From Metopolophium dirhodum (Eukaryota; Arthropoda; Insecta; Hemiptera; Aphididae), in contig NC_083560.1 in NCBI RefSeq assembly GCF_019925205.1, positions 20,603,145 to 20,667,144 on the forward strand: a stretch of DNA of 64,000 nucleotides. The letters are read 5' to 3'. Within the stretch, counting starts at the first letter, position 1. Each line of letters begins with the position of its first letter. Made by a program: the position numbers and the translations under genes. Shown here piece by piece: positions 10,904 through 24,800 of this stretch. Below the pieces are notes generated by a model that did not search any database, was not told the origin of the DNA, and worked only from the letters and a program-made list of their open reading frames with translations.

Positions 10904-12438
10904 GACTGCCAGGAGTCCCGTTTGGGTATTCTATGGATGTGCGCGGGGTAGGTAATTGAGTCTGTTGCAGGTGAAATACTAGTTGAATAGTCGATGCGTA
11001 ATGTTTTGCGTTTTGGTTCGGCAATCGTCGCGCCTCGTATCACATATATTATTATTTATACGATATACCCGTGCTTTACGTGCCTATAGGTTACTTTCCG
11101 GTGGAAATTATCATTGTAATAAGTGTATTAAATACTGTGACGTGTCGTCGAGAGTATAATAATCGCCGAAATTTTTATTTGTCAATAATAATATATCGAT
11201 CGATGATGTAGCGCGTACCTACCTACTTGACAAAAGAAGAAATATATATACGTTTAAAACGCGACGTTTAAGCTCATCGTGGTGTATTTCACGCATGTTC
11301 TTGCAAAGGACGCGTAAAAATAAATCATTGACTGCCAACACAATACGACTTTGAGAGGATAGATGACACCTATACAGAATAACGTTGGAGTATTTCAAAC
11401 ACGTTTCTGCTGTTGTCTTCGAATCGTCTCCGATTGTCATCTGCTAAAATATATTATATTATAGCTGATCCCGTGCACTTCGTTGCCCGTTAAATGTATC
11501 AACTCTATATGACTCAAACATTGTTCAATTCATTATTTAATATTCAGTGTATGGTGTTCAAAATGTATCTTAACTTTGCCGTTGCCCAGAATAAAAAATT
11601 CTGATTCGCAGCAGTACATTATCAGGTAGGCAATCTACCTGTAGTAGATCGCGGCCCTTGTGCTGTTTGTACGTAAGTGTATGATTTAACTCTAAAGTAT
11701 GAAAGTTACACCAAGTTTGTCGTTTTTACTTAATTTCAACTACGGTGAATTAATATTATCAATTTATACAAAATCCTATCCTGGCCTAACCGTACTAAAA
11801 TCCGATGAATAAAAAAAAACAAATTTAACCCTTAGTAAATAAATCTATCTTCTTCCCAGAGGTTTAATCTACCCACAAACATAAATTTATACTAACTATA
11901 ACTATCTAACTAATACACTGTGCAATTACTTATCAGATCTTCTTTACATATATAATATATATATGTATATTGACAAAAGATAATAATACAAATCAACAAA
12001 CATGTCCTATATTTTATATGACTTATAATATAATAAAACTCTTTAAGTCTTAAATTGTATCTAATTAATCTTATTCGTACCCCGCAAGGTTTCGAGATTA
12101 GTTAGATTATTATTTATAAAATATATTATACAATATACATAATACTGCGATGATGTAAAATATCCGTATTTAATTTTAATTTTTAACATCTATATGTTTT
12201 TTGACTAGGTACAACTTTTTTTCCCCGCCGATTTTTGTCTACATTATACCCATGAAAACATATCTATGATTCTTCAATTTTCCTTGCTCCAGAGGAAAAA
12301 TATCTCATGGCATGCTACATTTTTCATTTGTTTAATACACTGAGTTTTAGTTACGAGTATTATGTAACAATATTGTCATTATAAGGCGTGTGCATTACGG
12401 GGTATATTTCATTCTAATTTATTTATACTTTATTGCAG
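10904..12438. other. Non-coding region upstream of the signal-peptide-peptidase exons
   Basis: I looked here for upstream exons of signal peptide peptidase (the YD-containing transmembrane segment and earlier) and found none. There is a moderately GC-richer patch near 10910-11430 with no recognisable product. Confidence 0.4.
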
Positions 12439-13382
12439 TTGTATTCCCTCAGGATTTATTAGAAAATGGTATTTTAGCTGCTAAAAACTTTGCTATGTTG
12501 GGCCTAGACGATATTATTATTCCAGGAATATTTATTGCATTTATGTTAAAATTCGATCATAGGTATATACTTTTATTAACTTAGATTGATAAATTAAAGA
12601 GGGTACATTTTAATATAATTTTTTATTTTACAGCTTAAATCGTAAGACAAATACATATTTCAATGCGACAGTTTTGGCCTATATTTTGGGATTACTTACC
12701 GGTGTATTTGTCATGCATGTATATAAACAGACTCAGCCAGCTTTATTATACTTAGTACCTGCATGTTTAATTACTCTTATGTTGGTGGCTTTAGTATGTG
12801 GAGATCTGAAAACTTTATTCAGGTAATATTAACATTAAAAATATGCATATAAATAATTATTTATGTTATCAAACATTACTAGGTATTAAGTTTGATTTTA
12901 TTTGAATTTTCAAATAATTTGTATAAATACAAGTATAAAAATCTTGAGCAACTGATATTGTTGAAATGTCTATAGTTCAATTAACTTTTGATAATGAAAA
13001 AAATATGGTATTTTGACGACGGGCACAAAAGATTAGACCGACCTGTGTCTGTGAGGGCATTCAGTCTGATGTTCAGGCTCTGTTATATATTAAGTAGATA
13101 TTTAGGTAACGTTACTGGGTAAATGGTGACAAATCAGTTCACGATTTAGGCGACGATACCTGATGTCAGTGGAGGTGAACAACCATAGTGCGCGGTGCTT
13201 ATGTGTGTCGACACAGTATTTTAGGATTTTGAATTTTAAAATCATGATGACTTTATATTTGATAAAATATGCTCTTGTAAAGAATGTATTTTTATAAGAT
13301 AAAAATGTATTAAAATAATAGATATATAAATATATAAATATTTTACAGTTATGAAGATCATAAAATGGAACCAGAAAATTGA
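12439..13382 (+). pseudogene. Signal peptide peptidase (HM13/SPP) 3' exons only, GLGD changed to GLDD
   Basis: Signal peptide peptidases are intramembrane aspartyl proteases of the ER that cut leftover signal peptides. Three exons (12439-12562, 12634-12822, 13349-13382) join in frame with GT-AG introns and encode the C-terminal third of the family: FPQDLLENG, the catalytic transmembrane segment, TNTYFNATV, the PAL motif in QPALLYLVPAC, then LFSYED and a stop. The catalytic motif should be GLGD; here it reads MLGLDDIIIPG, so the Gly just before the catalytic Asp is replaced by Asp. No exons for the N-terminal two thirds, including the first catalytic Asp (YD motif), are seen in the 12 kb upstream. 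Intron retention argues for a DNA-level duplication rather than a processed copy. Lack of internal stops suggests recent origin, or a 5' part beyond the window. Confidence 0.75.
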
Positions 13383-15630
13383 AATAATCTAAATGTAAAT
13401 TTTATTATTTCTCATGTTATATTAAATTTGTTTTATTTCCTCGGCGTTATTATTATTTTTTTTTTGTGAAATTTATTGTATTATCATAAAGTTATAATTT
13501 ATAAATTGGAGGATCCATTATCCATTAAATTTAATATTGAGAGAGTATTAACTTCGAATATATGACACTTAAAAACAAATTTTACGAATTTCCTGACAAC
13601 CGTACACAAAATATAAAAATAATTTGTCAGGGCAATAAAAAATAAACTAAATTGATGTATTCAAAGGTATTCAGTTTATTATTATTTAAAATAAATTAAT
13701 CAACCAATGTAATACATTATTGTTACACTACTTATGTTATGTATGTTATGTATTATTATATCATTATTCATCGTAATTAACTCTTCCTAATTATAGCTTA
13801 ATAAATGTCTTTTTGTGTGATATACTTTCTAATTCTTAATAAAAACATGATTTTTAATGTGGAATTGGAATTCAGATAATTTTTTATAAATATTTACTAA
13901 CTATACTTTATTTGATCAATTCTAATAAAATGCATGTTTTTTTCTCTGTTTTGATTTAACTAAAAAAATATATGTTTATGTTCTTCCAGTTATGAATTAG
14001 TTTAATCTCGATTTCGTTTATAAAATTGTGCTTATATTTTCTCGGAGTGTTATGACTTATTACAATATATTTTGTAAAGTTAAATACATCTACCAGTGTA
14101 TAGATATGTGTAATATATATTATACATTTTACAAATCGGTATTAATTCTAATTGTTTAAAACTTTGAACTCAATGTCTAATTTATCTTAAATTAAAATCT
14201 GTATAGTGATAATTTTAAGTAAAAATGTTTTTGTTTTTTTAATCTAATTGAAAACTTGTTGAATGTATTTTGTTCTTAAGATTTATTATTTAAAATAAAT
14301 TATTATTACAATTCATTTGGTTTTAATAATAATTTTTACTTCTGACATAATAATATGACCTGGTGATTTAATCCGATCTGTTTAATCTATATGGGCCATA
14401 GCACATCCTGTCAAAATTGCAAAGAATTGAACACTCAAATGAGTGTTTGGAACATTTCTGTAATAAAAAAAGTTCAATAGTTTCGACATAAACGTGGTAC
14501 CTTCATAAAAAAATTGCCCGTTATTCTATATAAGAATATTATGTTTTCCATTTGAATTAAATAATAAATATAGGTAGTTATATATGTAACGTGATACTGG
14601 GTAAACTCTATAACTCAGTCACCTACATTACTCAATACGCTATACATATATTAAAATTCTGTCTGTTGTAGATTGATGATCCAACAGTCTAGATTTCTGC
14701 AAACAGAATTCAAAAATATGTATAGACTAGAGTACTGAGTAATATGGGTAATTTAATTATATAGTATACCCTGTTTTCGTGGATACACAATATATATAAA
14801 AAAAATATATATTTCAAAATAATATAATTGCTTACCTAGGTGGCTAACAACACGGTTTTTGACTTTACACTTTTTATATAAGAAAAAACACCAGCCATGC
14901 GACGGCACATACCACTCTATCCACCGCAGGCGGATTGCTTATTTTGATTTCGTCTTAGACGGGTGATAACTGACTTTCTAGACACTCTAACATGCAGGTT
15001 TTCGAATTTACATTTTTTTACACATATAAAATGGCACCGGACATACGCTGGGGGATAGTATAATTGAATTGCCGATTTTCATGGGCCATGGGAGATTTCT
15101 AGACACTGAAACTTGACTTTCAACTTTTTTTAACAACAGGAGATAGGAGATCGTATCCAGCCTATCCATTTACAACGTCTGTGACGGATTGTTAGACGCT
15201 TTAACTTTTAAACATTCCCGCCAAAATGTCAAGCTATTCCCGCCAAAATGTCAAGCTTTCCCCGCCTTCGAAACGAGACCGCCAAAGAGCCTTATCAGAC
15301 CTTATCACTAATCCTTATCAAAAATCCTAAACTTTCGTCTTACAACTTACTGTCGTAGTGTCGTTACTTCTATAACTCAAACGACTCTTACTCCAAAATC
15401 TGTACCTCCTCTCAGGAAGTCCAACGGCCCCCGAGTTTTACTTAGAGCTAGTAGTAATAATAATAAAAATAATAATTATAATATTTATATTTATAATATA
15501 TAGATATATTAATTTATAAAATTATATTTTGAGGTTATGTTTTTGAATGTGAACATTGACACGTCAAGCAAAAGACTGTCACCTCGCTTATCTATTAAAA
15601 CGCGGGACCATAGGAAGTCAGCTATTTAAT
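13383..15630. other. Intergenic region
   Basis: AT-rich non-coding DNA follows the SPP-like exons. At 14594-14774 there is a fold-back repeat. Around 15215-15265 the string TTCCCGCCAAAATGTCAAGC occurs twice in tandem. No gene is seen. Confidence 0.4.
14594..14774. repeat. Small fold-back repeat
   Basis: The left part (ATTACTCAATACGCTATACA, AAAATTCTGTCTG) is matched imperfectly by the reverse complement of the right part (CAGAATTCAAAAATATGTAT, GAGTAATATGGGTAA). This is consistent with an old miniature inverted-repeat element. Confidence 0.4.
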
Positions 15631-15871
15631 TGTTATTACAGTACCTATTATGATACCGAAATGCTGAATTGGTGAACTCTGGTTTCCGACTTCCGAAGAC
15701 TTAAGTCAAATACTATAATACTTGCTATAGTACAGAAATTAAGAAATCCGTATTTTTGCATTTCTAATAAAGTCTTGAGAGTTGAGACTTCTAAGTTATT
15801 TCTGCATCTTTATCTTCTGAATTGTTATACATATATTTTATGTTTAAAACCTTATTCAGTAATTGTAAATA

Positions 15872-18800
15872 ATGGCAGCAGATAACTATCGATTCACAAA
15901 AAGTAAGTAGATGAAAATATAAATTGATGTAACTTGTAGATATGATTTATTCTTAGAGTAAAAGAGATGATTACATTTTTTTGAAGTAAGACTTCTTTCT
16001 TGAGGTGTGGGTGGAAAAAAAATCGAAACGACACGTTTGTTTATTTATTTATTTTGCAAGTCATGCACGGCGGCGACGGCGTGAACGTTTATTTTTATTG
16101 TATTGATTTTTCTGACTCTCTTCCTAATTCACTTATAATTTCACGGGCCCAAATACTTACGAAAGAAGTTTTACTTCCCCAGAATGTAATGGTGGGCTCA
16201 CACACAGGTTTTTTTTTTAAATGTATAATACCTATCTTATATTGCACTTATATACTTAATATTAGGTGGCTACATCAATATTATTAGTTATTATAATTGT
16301 TTGGCTTCCCTATAAACTGTAGGTTAGTAATAATAATATCAAAAATAGTACAATAACTGATAAAACAACAGAAAAACTTAATTATTATTAAATATTATAT
16401 GTAATAATGTGATGATATTTTAATTTTTAAATGTATAAAATAGTTGACATTGTTTTAAAATGTTAAAGGCTAAATTAGTACTACCTAGTTCAAACTATTT
16501 AAAATTAAATTTTTTTTTATTAGTTTGCGTCAAAAAGTTATAGTCATTACATTTAAGTACCTACCTAAATATATATTTTTTTTAATAGGTGATAGTTTAC
16601 TATGTTATTATGAAAAAATGCTATATGAAGCAAAATGCTTAAAAAGAAGGAAGGCTAATGATGGTAAAGCACAATATTTTATTCACTACAAAGGCTGGAA
16701 CAGTACATGGGAAGAATGGGTAGATGACGATCGAGTATTGCCTGTTAATGCTGCCAACATGAACAAAATGGCATCATTAAAAGAAATACAGTAAGCAATA
16801 AATTATTAAGTACTATTTATTTTGCGTATACCCTATTTTTATTTTTTTAAAGAAGAACACATATTTTCATGTTATTTTTATGTTACTCACGAATCAAGAC
16901 GTTTATTGAAAATTTGAACCAAACATACTGATTGTAATATTCTTAGTAGACTGTATTAATTAAAATTACCCAAAAATACTCATCTGTTAAGGACCAAACG
17001 GTTTCAAAAAAATTAAAAAGTGTACGTTTAACAAAAAAATAGAGTGGTAACATATGATATATAAATTAAATAACATCAAATATATAACTATAATATAATT
17101 ATAATTATTAGACTAGGTAATGATTAAAAATTAATGATTGATTAATAGACAACTTGATTCATTTTTTGATTGGTCTTGTCAGCTTGGCTTCAGTAGTACG
17201 TATTTAAGCCACTTTTAGTTGGTCATCACCGGTACTTGGAAGCAGTTGAGTGATTCAGGCTAACTGCTACTGTGTAGGTAAAGTCTGACTATCCTTAACT
17301 ACGATAAAGTTGCCCGCTTGTACATTAAGTTGAGTGAACCTCCACTTAGGCCTGTTCTGTAAAGTACATAAATATTGGGATGTCCACCATTTCCAAAATG
17401 CCTTTAGAAGTCGTTACATGAGGTTCTGCCTAGTCAAACAATTCATAGAAACATCCGTTTATTCTGGTTCGGATAAGTCTAGAAGTGGCATTCATATAAG
17501 GAAATGTCCAGGGGTTAAAGCTGAATAATCTGAGGTATCTATGGAGACAGTTTGAAGTGGTCTAGAATTTAAGTAGTTACTTTAAATCTAGTTGGTGCGT
17601 TTGGGATGTCCAAATTTTGAAATTCTCAGTAAGATTCAAAAGCGCAGGGAAAATCAAAACACAAAAATTAATTAAAAACGTGAACTTTTACGAAAAAATG
17701 TTATGTAATTCTGAAAAAACTACCGTAGATACATGACATTTTCACTGAATGATTCTATAGAATTTTCTATTCATCATAAATTAATATTCTAAATAATTTG
17801 ACTTATGCTAAGCTTTTTATAGGTATATGAAATTATCGATTTTATTAGTTTTTTATTTTAACATCGGTAATTAATGTATGCTTTATTGTGTGAAGAAGAA
17901 TATGATGTTTTAATGTTCATATTTTACATTCCTTGTTGGCTGTTACTTGAACATTGATTTGTACCACAGAAAATTAAAAGTTATTTATTAACATGTGTAT
18001 TTGTCTAAGTCATTTTTTTACCTTTAAAAAGACCATTCACTTTTAGTTGTACAATATCAAGTGCATGTATTTGATTTTAAATGAACATATATAGATTCTT
18101 CCACAATCGCAACTCAGTTGACTTACAACTATCTATTTTCCAAGACTATCCTTATGTTATTCAGTAATCTATTAAATACTATTTTTATGTACTAGAATTA
18201 GATTCCAATATTCTACTGACAGTTATAGTACTTAGAGCTGACAAATGATTTCTAGTAATGTCCAAAAGATTTCTTAAAGCGTTCACTGATTCACCATTAA
18301 TAACTGGTTGTCATAATAAGTAGTGAAATTCTTTTTGGTACTATGAGTCGTTTATTATCATACCGGTCAATGAGAAGCGACCATGCTTCCTTATAGTTGA
18401 AAGAAATTGATGATAGGGTTGCTATGACTTCCACTGCTTTACTTTGTTGGCTGGTCATCAAGTACTACATTCTATGCACATCAATAGTTGTATTATTATG
18501 AACTATTGACATAAATTGATCATGACAAGAGTACGATTCTTCAAACTTATTATCAAATTTAGGTATATTAATGAATTTTATCAATTGATGTACATTGTTT
18601 TCAAGCGGTAATGTGTATGCTTTAAATGTCTTCTCTGTGTATATTATGTATTAATAAAATTAATTTAGTATTTGCATAAATTCAATCCTTCTGTGTTAGT
18701 ATCAATTTTATCCTCTTCAGCAGTCTATGCCAATTGCTTAAACTCTTTATTATAAATTTCATACGCTTGTTCTAACATTTCAAATTGAACTCTTGTTTGT

Positions 18801-21800
18801 TCCGAGTTCAAGTGAGACACAGACAGATGATCCTTTTTCTTGATGATGATAACGATTGACTGATGATCATAATAATAATAATGCTAATAAATGGTAACAT
18901 AATAGTTGATTATAAATAAATATAATACAATTATTAGTGGACTGTATAAATGAAAATTACCCTACTACTTTTAGTTATTAACAATTCCAATTTTTACATA
19001 TTTTATACATAGTTCAAACACAAAAAAGAGAAGCGCAAAACATTCTATCACTATAGTTGAAAAAGAAACAATACCCAATGTTCTAACGCCTCCAATAAAA
19101 GGAAAAAAACTGAAATATTCTGGTATTTCATCAGAATTAAATCAAATAGTAAATGTTTCATCGTCAACCAAACTAAAACCAAAAAAACGAGGTAATTTAT
19201 TTTTAACTAAATATTTATTTTGTTTTTAGCATTTATAAAAAAAATTGTTCTAATTAGGTCGTTCTCCAAAAATTATAATTCCTAAAATTGAAGAAAATAA
19301 ACCTACTAAAGAAGAAGACACTTATAAAAAACAAGACACTCCTAAAAAGGAAGACATTCCTAAAAAAGAAGACGAAGGATTTAAAACGGTTGAAAGAACT
19401 GAAGACATTGATGAAACTGAAACTGAAAATGTTGAAGGAGTTGGATTGATTGAAGAATTTGAAGCTGAAGACCTTGAAGCTGAAGAGTTTGAAAGTGAAG
19501 AGATTGAAGGTGAAGAGCTGCAAGCATATGATGGAACTGAAGAATCTACAAATGAAGAAAGATTTTCAGATGAAGAATCTGATAATGAAGAAGCTAAAGA
19601 ATATATGAGAAAGATTTATAAAACTTATATGAGAATAAAAAAAGAAAGAGAACTTGAAGAAGCTAAAAGAAAAGAAGAAATAGATGATACATTTACTGTT
19701 TCAGCTCCAGTAGTAAAAATAACACCAAAAATCATCATACCAGATGTCATTAAACGAAGAATTGCTTTTGATTTTGAAATGGTTGTGAACAGGAATCAAG
19801 TGCGTAACAATTTATTAGAGTACAAATTGAATAATTTAGTTAGACTAGTTTGCTTCTTTTTAGATATTAAAATTTTCAAAAAAAAACACTATTTATCGTT
19901 TGATCGAAGATTTTCAAAATTCAGACCCTGAATCTGAGTAACTATACAACTATTCTTTTCCATTTTACAAATATATATAATATTATTACTAATTTATATT
20001 ATTGTCTTAGAGAAAATAAAACCATTGGTCTAATGTTCATACGGTATTTCAATTTTAATATACATGGACAATTATTGTATGCACCAGAAAAAAAGATACA
20101 AATGCGTAAAAAGGTAATAAAAAAATGAGGAATAAATGTACTATGCAGTTTAGCTCCCACGAATTTTTTTAAAAATTTTTTTTTAATATGTGTTGTTTTG
20201 CATGTTTCATTTTATCATACTTTCAATATAGTAGCTCAAACATAATTTAGAAGTTACGGTCAAAAAACTTCAAAATGCTAATTTTTTCCAAAAATTGTTT
20301 TTTTAAATACCAAATATTTAAATTTTCGAAATTCTTTTTTGAAATGTTTATATAACCTATTTGACATTATGATATAATTTCTTACCTAAATCTAAATCTA
20401 CTTTTTAATATTACATAATTAATTCCTGTATTCCCAGTTATTATTTAAATATAATAATGTACATCTAATAATTTAAACTTAAAATTTTCAGCAAATATTA
20501 TATTTTTTGCTTTTTTTATAAACGGTATAATTTTCAAAATATTTTGGCTCTTTTTCTGTTATATAAACATATGCAATTTTCTTTTTTTTTCATTAATTGT
20601 CTATAAAAAAAATTTTTCTTAGAGTTAAAAAAAAATCAATTGAAGGTTTCTTGTAAGCTCTTATTAAAGCAATTTAAAAAAATATAAAATATAAAAAGAT
20701 ATACCTAATGAAGGTATTATTTTTTTTTTTTATAAGCATTTGAAGTTGAGATTTTGACAAAAATTGTCAAAATCATGAAAATTAGTAAATTGTTTTATAA
20801 GTAAGAATATCAATTTTAATTATTTTGTAGAAATTCAAAAATATAATTCATAGCAACTTGAAACTTTTTCGAACATTATACACTACGACAATTTCAACAC
20901 ATTTAGATTAATTTTAAGCTATTGCTTATGTTTTATATCACTAACCTATTCTCTCCGTTCTACAGTAAGGTAGTATTGACTCAAAAGTTAATAACAATAA
21001 TAAATTATATAAATGATAAACATAATATATAACTATACTATTATAATAATTAAAATATAATTAATGCAATATTTTTGGAAAAAATTATTTGAACTTATTG
21101 TATTACTAATTGTAAAATAAATTACTAATTTAGCAATATAAAATATAAATATATAATTAAATATAGACCGATAGTCTGTCTTTGTTCAGATTTGTTTTTC
21201 GTATGCCTGGTGTTATCATTATGTTCAAATTGAATACACACATTATACTGACTTACTTATTGACAAGTAATACTCGACACTTTCTGTATAAATGAGCAGT
21301 TACCTACTTTCTACCTTTTTAATTATTAATTATAAAATTATTTGCTCCATATTATTAGAAAAAACATATTATAATACATTATATGCCTTTAAGTAATAAA
21401 TATATTATTGACAATATCATTCCAAATAAGAACCACAGTTCAATATTGGTTGAAAACACCTGTGACCGTACTTATATACTATAATTATTATATTTTCGAT
21501 TATGTTATAGGCATTGAAAAGTTTGATCACCTATTTGAATGATGGTGAAGTTTACAATTGTAGTATAAACTTATATCCTCAAAAATGTTGGCATTTGGTG
21601 TATGGACCCTCATATCTAATACGATTATTTGGTTTGTATTAACATATAATATTATTAGCTTTACTCTCAAAACCATAACAAATATTTTTACATTTAATTA
21701 TAAAATACTAAAAATTACTAAAAAGTATGCAATACCATGGCCATGCATACATTTCGCCTACTTTTCCAATTAAAATATGGAATATGTTTGATGCTGTGAT

Positions 21801-24800
21801 CTGTAGAAGAATGGAATAAAGCATTTAATTTTGCACTGGTGGCTAACCACCTAACAGTGTGAACGTTTGTAAACATGTTTAAATTAGAACAAGGCCTGTA
21901 GGAGGCCAAAATTGAACAACAAACAGCTAGAGTACCGCAACCAAAAAAAGGTGGAAATATAAAAATGTTGACGAGAAATTTAATACTGTTGTAAAAAGAT
22001 ATGATGAAACAAATAATAATCGATATTTAAAATCAATAGCTCATAACATTATATTATTTCCATACAGATATTAATATTTTTTCTAATTTTTATATTTAAA
22101 ATTTTAATATTTATTTAAATATTTTTATTTTAACTTGGTATTACAATTATATACATTTTGTATTCTATAAAATATGTAAATAATAAATGTATTGTATTAA
22201 TATTTATGTAACTTTTATAAAGGTTAAAATTTTGAACTATTATTTACGCGGGGTATTTTGTCATGGAATAATTTTGCGGGGAATATTTTGGTTTCGGATA
22301 TTTTGACCACTGAAATGTAATAGAGCTATGGGTGTTATAATTTGAATGGTAAACTTCTAGTGGCCTTAGAAAGAACTGGAAATGAAGTACTGTATTTCAG
22401 TGTTTCTAAAATTGTGTTTAACTCCAGGGTTCTGTGAAACTCAAGTGGTTTTCCAAAATATTCAAAAAAATTACTTTGGAAAAATCTATATTATTATATT
22501 TTAATATTACATAATAGACAATTACAGTCTGAAATTTTACTGTATTTACTATTCAGTATTTTAGTGTATAGTTTAGTTGCCGTTTATGGCCATGTCTTGT
22601 GTGCCCTCCTTTTTTGAAGATAGTTTTCATGGGGATTCCGCATAAAAAAATGTTTTATGTTCTGTGATTTCAAAAAGTTTAAGAAACACTGCTGTATAGT
22701 ATAATCAAAAATGCCTATTTGATCGGTGAAGTACTTGAAGATTACAAAAAATGAGCAATGTTACCTGTTCCAAAGAAGAAAAAAGGCACAAAAATGTGAA
22801 AAGTACAGAACAATAAGCCTAATATCCCATGCGTCAAAGATTCTAACAAAAATAGTACACAGAAAAGAAAATAGAAGAAAATTTAACACATGATCAATTT
22901 GGGCTTAGGAAGAATAGAAGAACAAGGAAAGCAGTCTTAAGTCTTAGATTAATCGTAGAAAAAATGTTCAGAATAAATAAAATTATATATTATATCACCT
23001 TTGTAGATTTGGAAAAAACATTTGACAATGTGAGATGGGACAAACTTTTTCATATTATGAATAATGAGGCATATAGCAATATAGGTACATCAAAAACAAA
23101 AGAGATAAACTATGATATATTAATGAAAAAGCTGTGGTATAGGTAAATATAATGAGAATGTAGTAGCCAATGTACAAAAAAGGGTAAGGCAAGGGTGTAT
23201 TATTACTCCCATTATTTAATTTACAGTATATTATGTTAAGAGATATGGAGATATAGAAGGGATCAAGATTGACATAATGCTAGTTCAGATACTGCAATTT
23301 GTAAATAATATCGCTATGATAGCAGACAATAAAGAAAAATTAGAAAAAAAAATAAAAAAATAATAATATGAATATTAATAAGGCTATGATAAAGATACTA
23401 GCTTGTAGCAGATGGCAAGTAGGCACAAACATAATCGTTGACAGTAAAAAAGTTGGAAAATATAAATTGTTATCCATACCTTGGAAGCAAAGTCGCAAGT
23501 GATGAGAAAAGTGCCACAGAAATAAATTGTAGAATAGCACAATCGAAGCAAGTGTTTCAAAACTAAAAAACTATACTAATCACAAATACAATAAATATAA
23601 AAATTAAGTAGGATAACATAAGGAAAATAGGAGCTTTTGAAATATGGGTTTGGAGAAGGGTATTAAAAATGTGATTATAACAAACGCACATTTTTCATCC
23701 TTACTGAATAATATTTTGATAGAAGTTTCTTAATGTAGTAACTGTAGTGAAAAAATCACTACAAATAATAAATAATAATAAAAAATATTTTAAGGGATGC
23801 ATACTATATTCATACTAGATAGGTATATTTTGCCCGCCTGATGCTTGGATTCTGCTCGTACACACTAGCTAAGCGTTTAAAATGACAGCTTCTGGTCTCA
23901 GGTGAGCTTTTCATGATGTATACATTGTTGTTTTTCTTTTACTCCAATAAATAATGCTACAAGTCTTACAAAAGTTGTGCACCACTAAGCTTAAGGTTAC
24001 GCAAAAAATAGAAAAGATAGGTTTTTATCATAATATTTTGTACTTGGTCAAGTAAAATTATGTGATTATGTGTTTTGTTTTTCAGTTTTACTTCCTGAAA
24101 TTGTGGCATCCTTAACTTATTCAGAGGATATACCTAATGTTATTGAAATGTTTGAAGTTTTTATGAAGTAAGTATTAATTTTAAATTAAGATAAATTAAA
24201 ATTAATTTTCATACAAGATAAAAAATTATAGTTTACTATTTGAGCTATTTATTCAATCAAGAGTTTACGTAAAAATAAACTTATTATTACTTTAAGCAAT
24301 TTTTACACTTGCATACAAGTTACTTTCTAGTAAAATAATATAATAATATTTTTAAGAAAATTTGATAGTCAATAATGGTTTATGACAGAAGATTATCATT
24401 TATAGGCAGACACTTAGCATTGCCATTCAACCTGGTACTTTTTAGGTATTATTATATTTTATTTTCTTATTAGGTCTTTAGGCCACTGTTTTTTTAGTTT
24501 TCTACATACATCACGAGGAAGGAAGATGGAGGATAGTTATTTGATGAATGGGTTACTATGAGAGATGAATTCAGTAAAATTTGGCTAATTAATCTAGGGT
24601 AAGAGTTCTTAGGTCTTTATGAAGATTTTTTTTGTGAAATACCAAGGAGAGGACGTTATTAGTTGTAAGCAGATGGATTGAAATGTCTGAAGCTTTGCAG
24701 AACCCAATAAACGAATACCGTATGACTAAACTGGTCAAATTATTGGCTTGTATATTGTATAGTTTATTGAAGTCTAAAGTTAACTGTTTTACGCTTAAGT

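Noticed and set aside
19254..19523. 89-codon Phe-rich minus-strand frame
   Set aside because: It is the antisense shadow of the Glu-rich linker exon of the MRG15-type gene.
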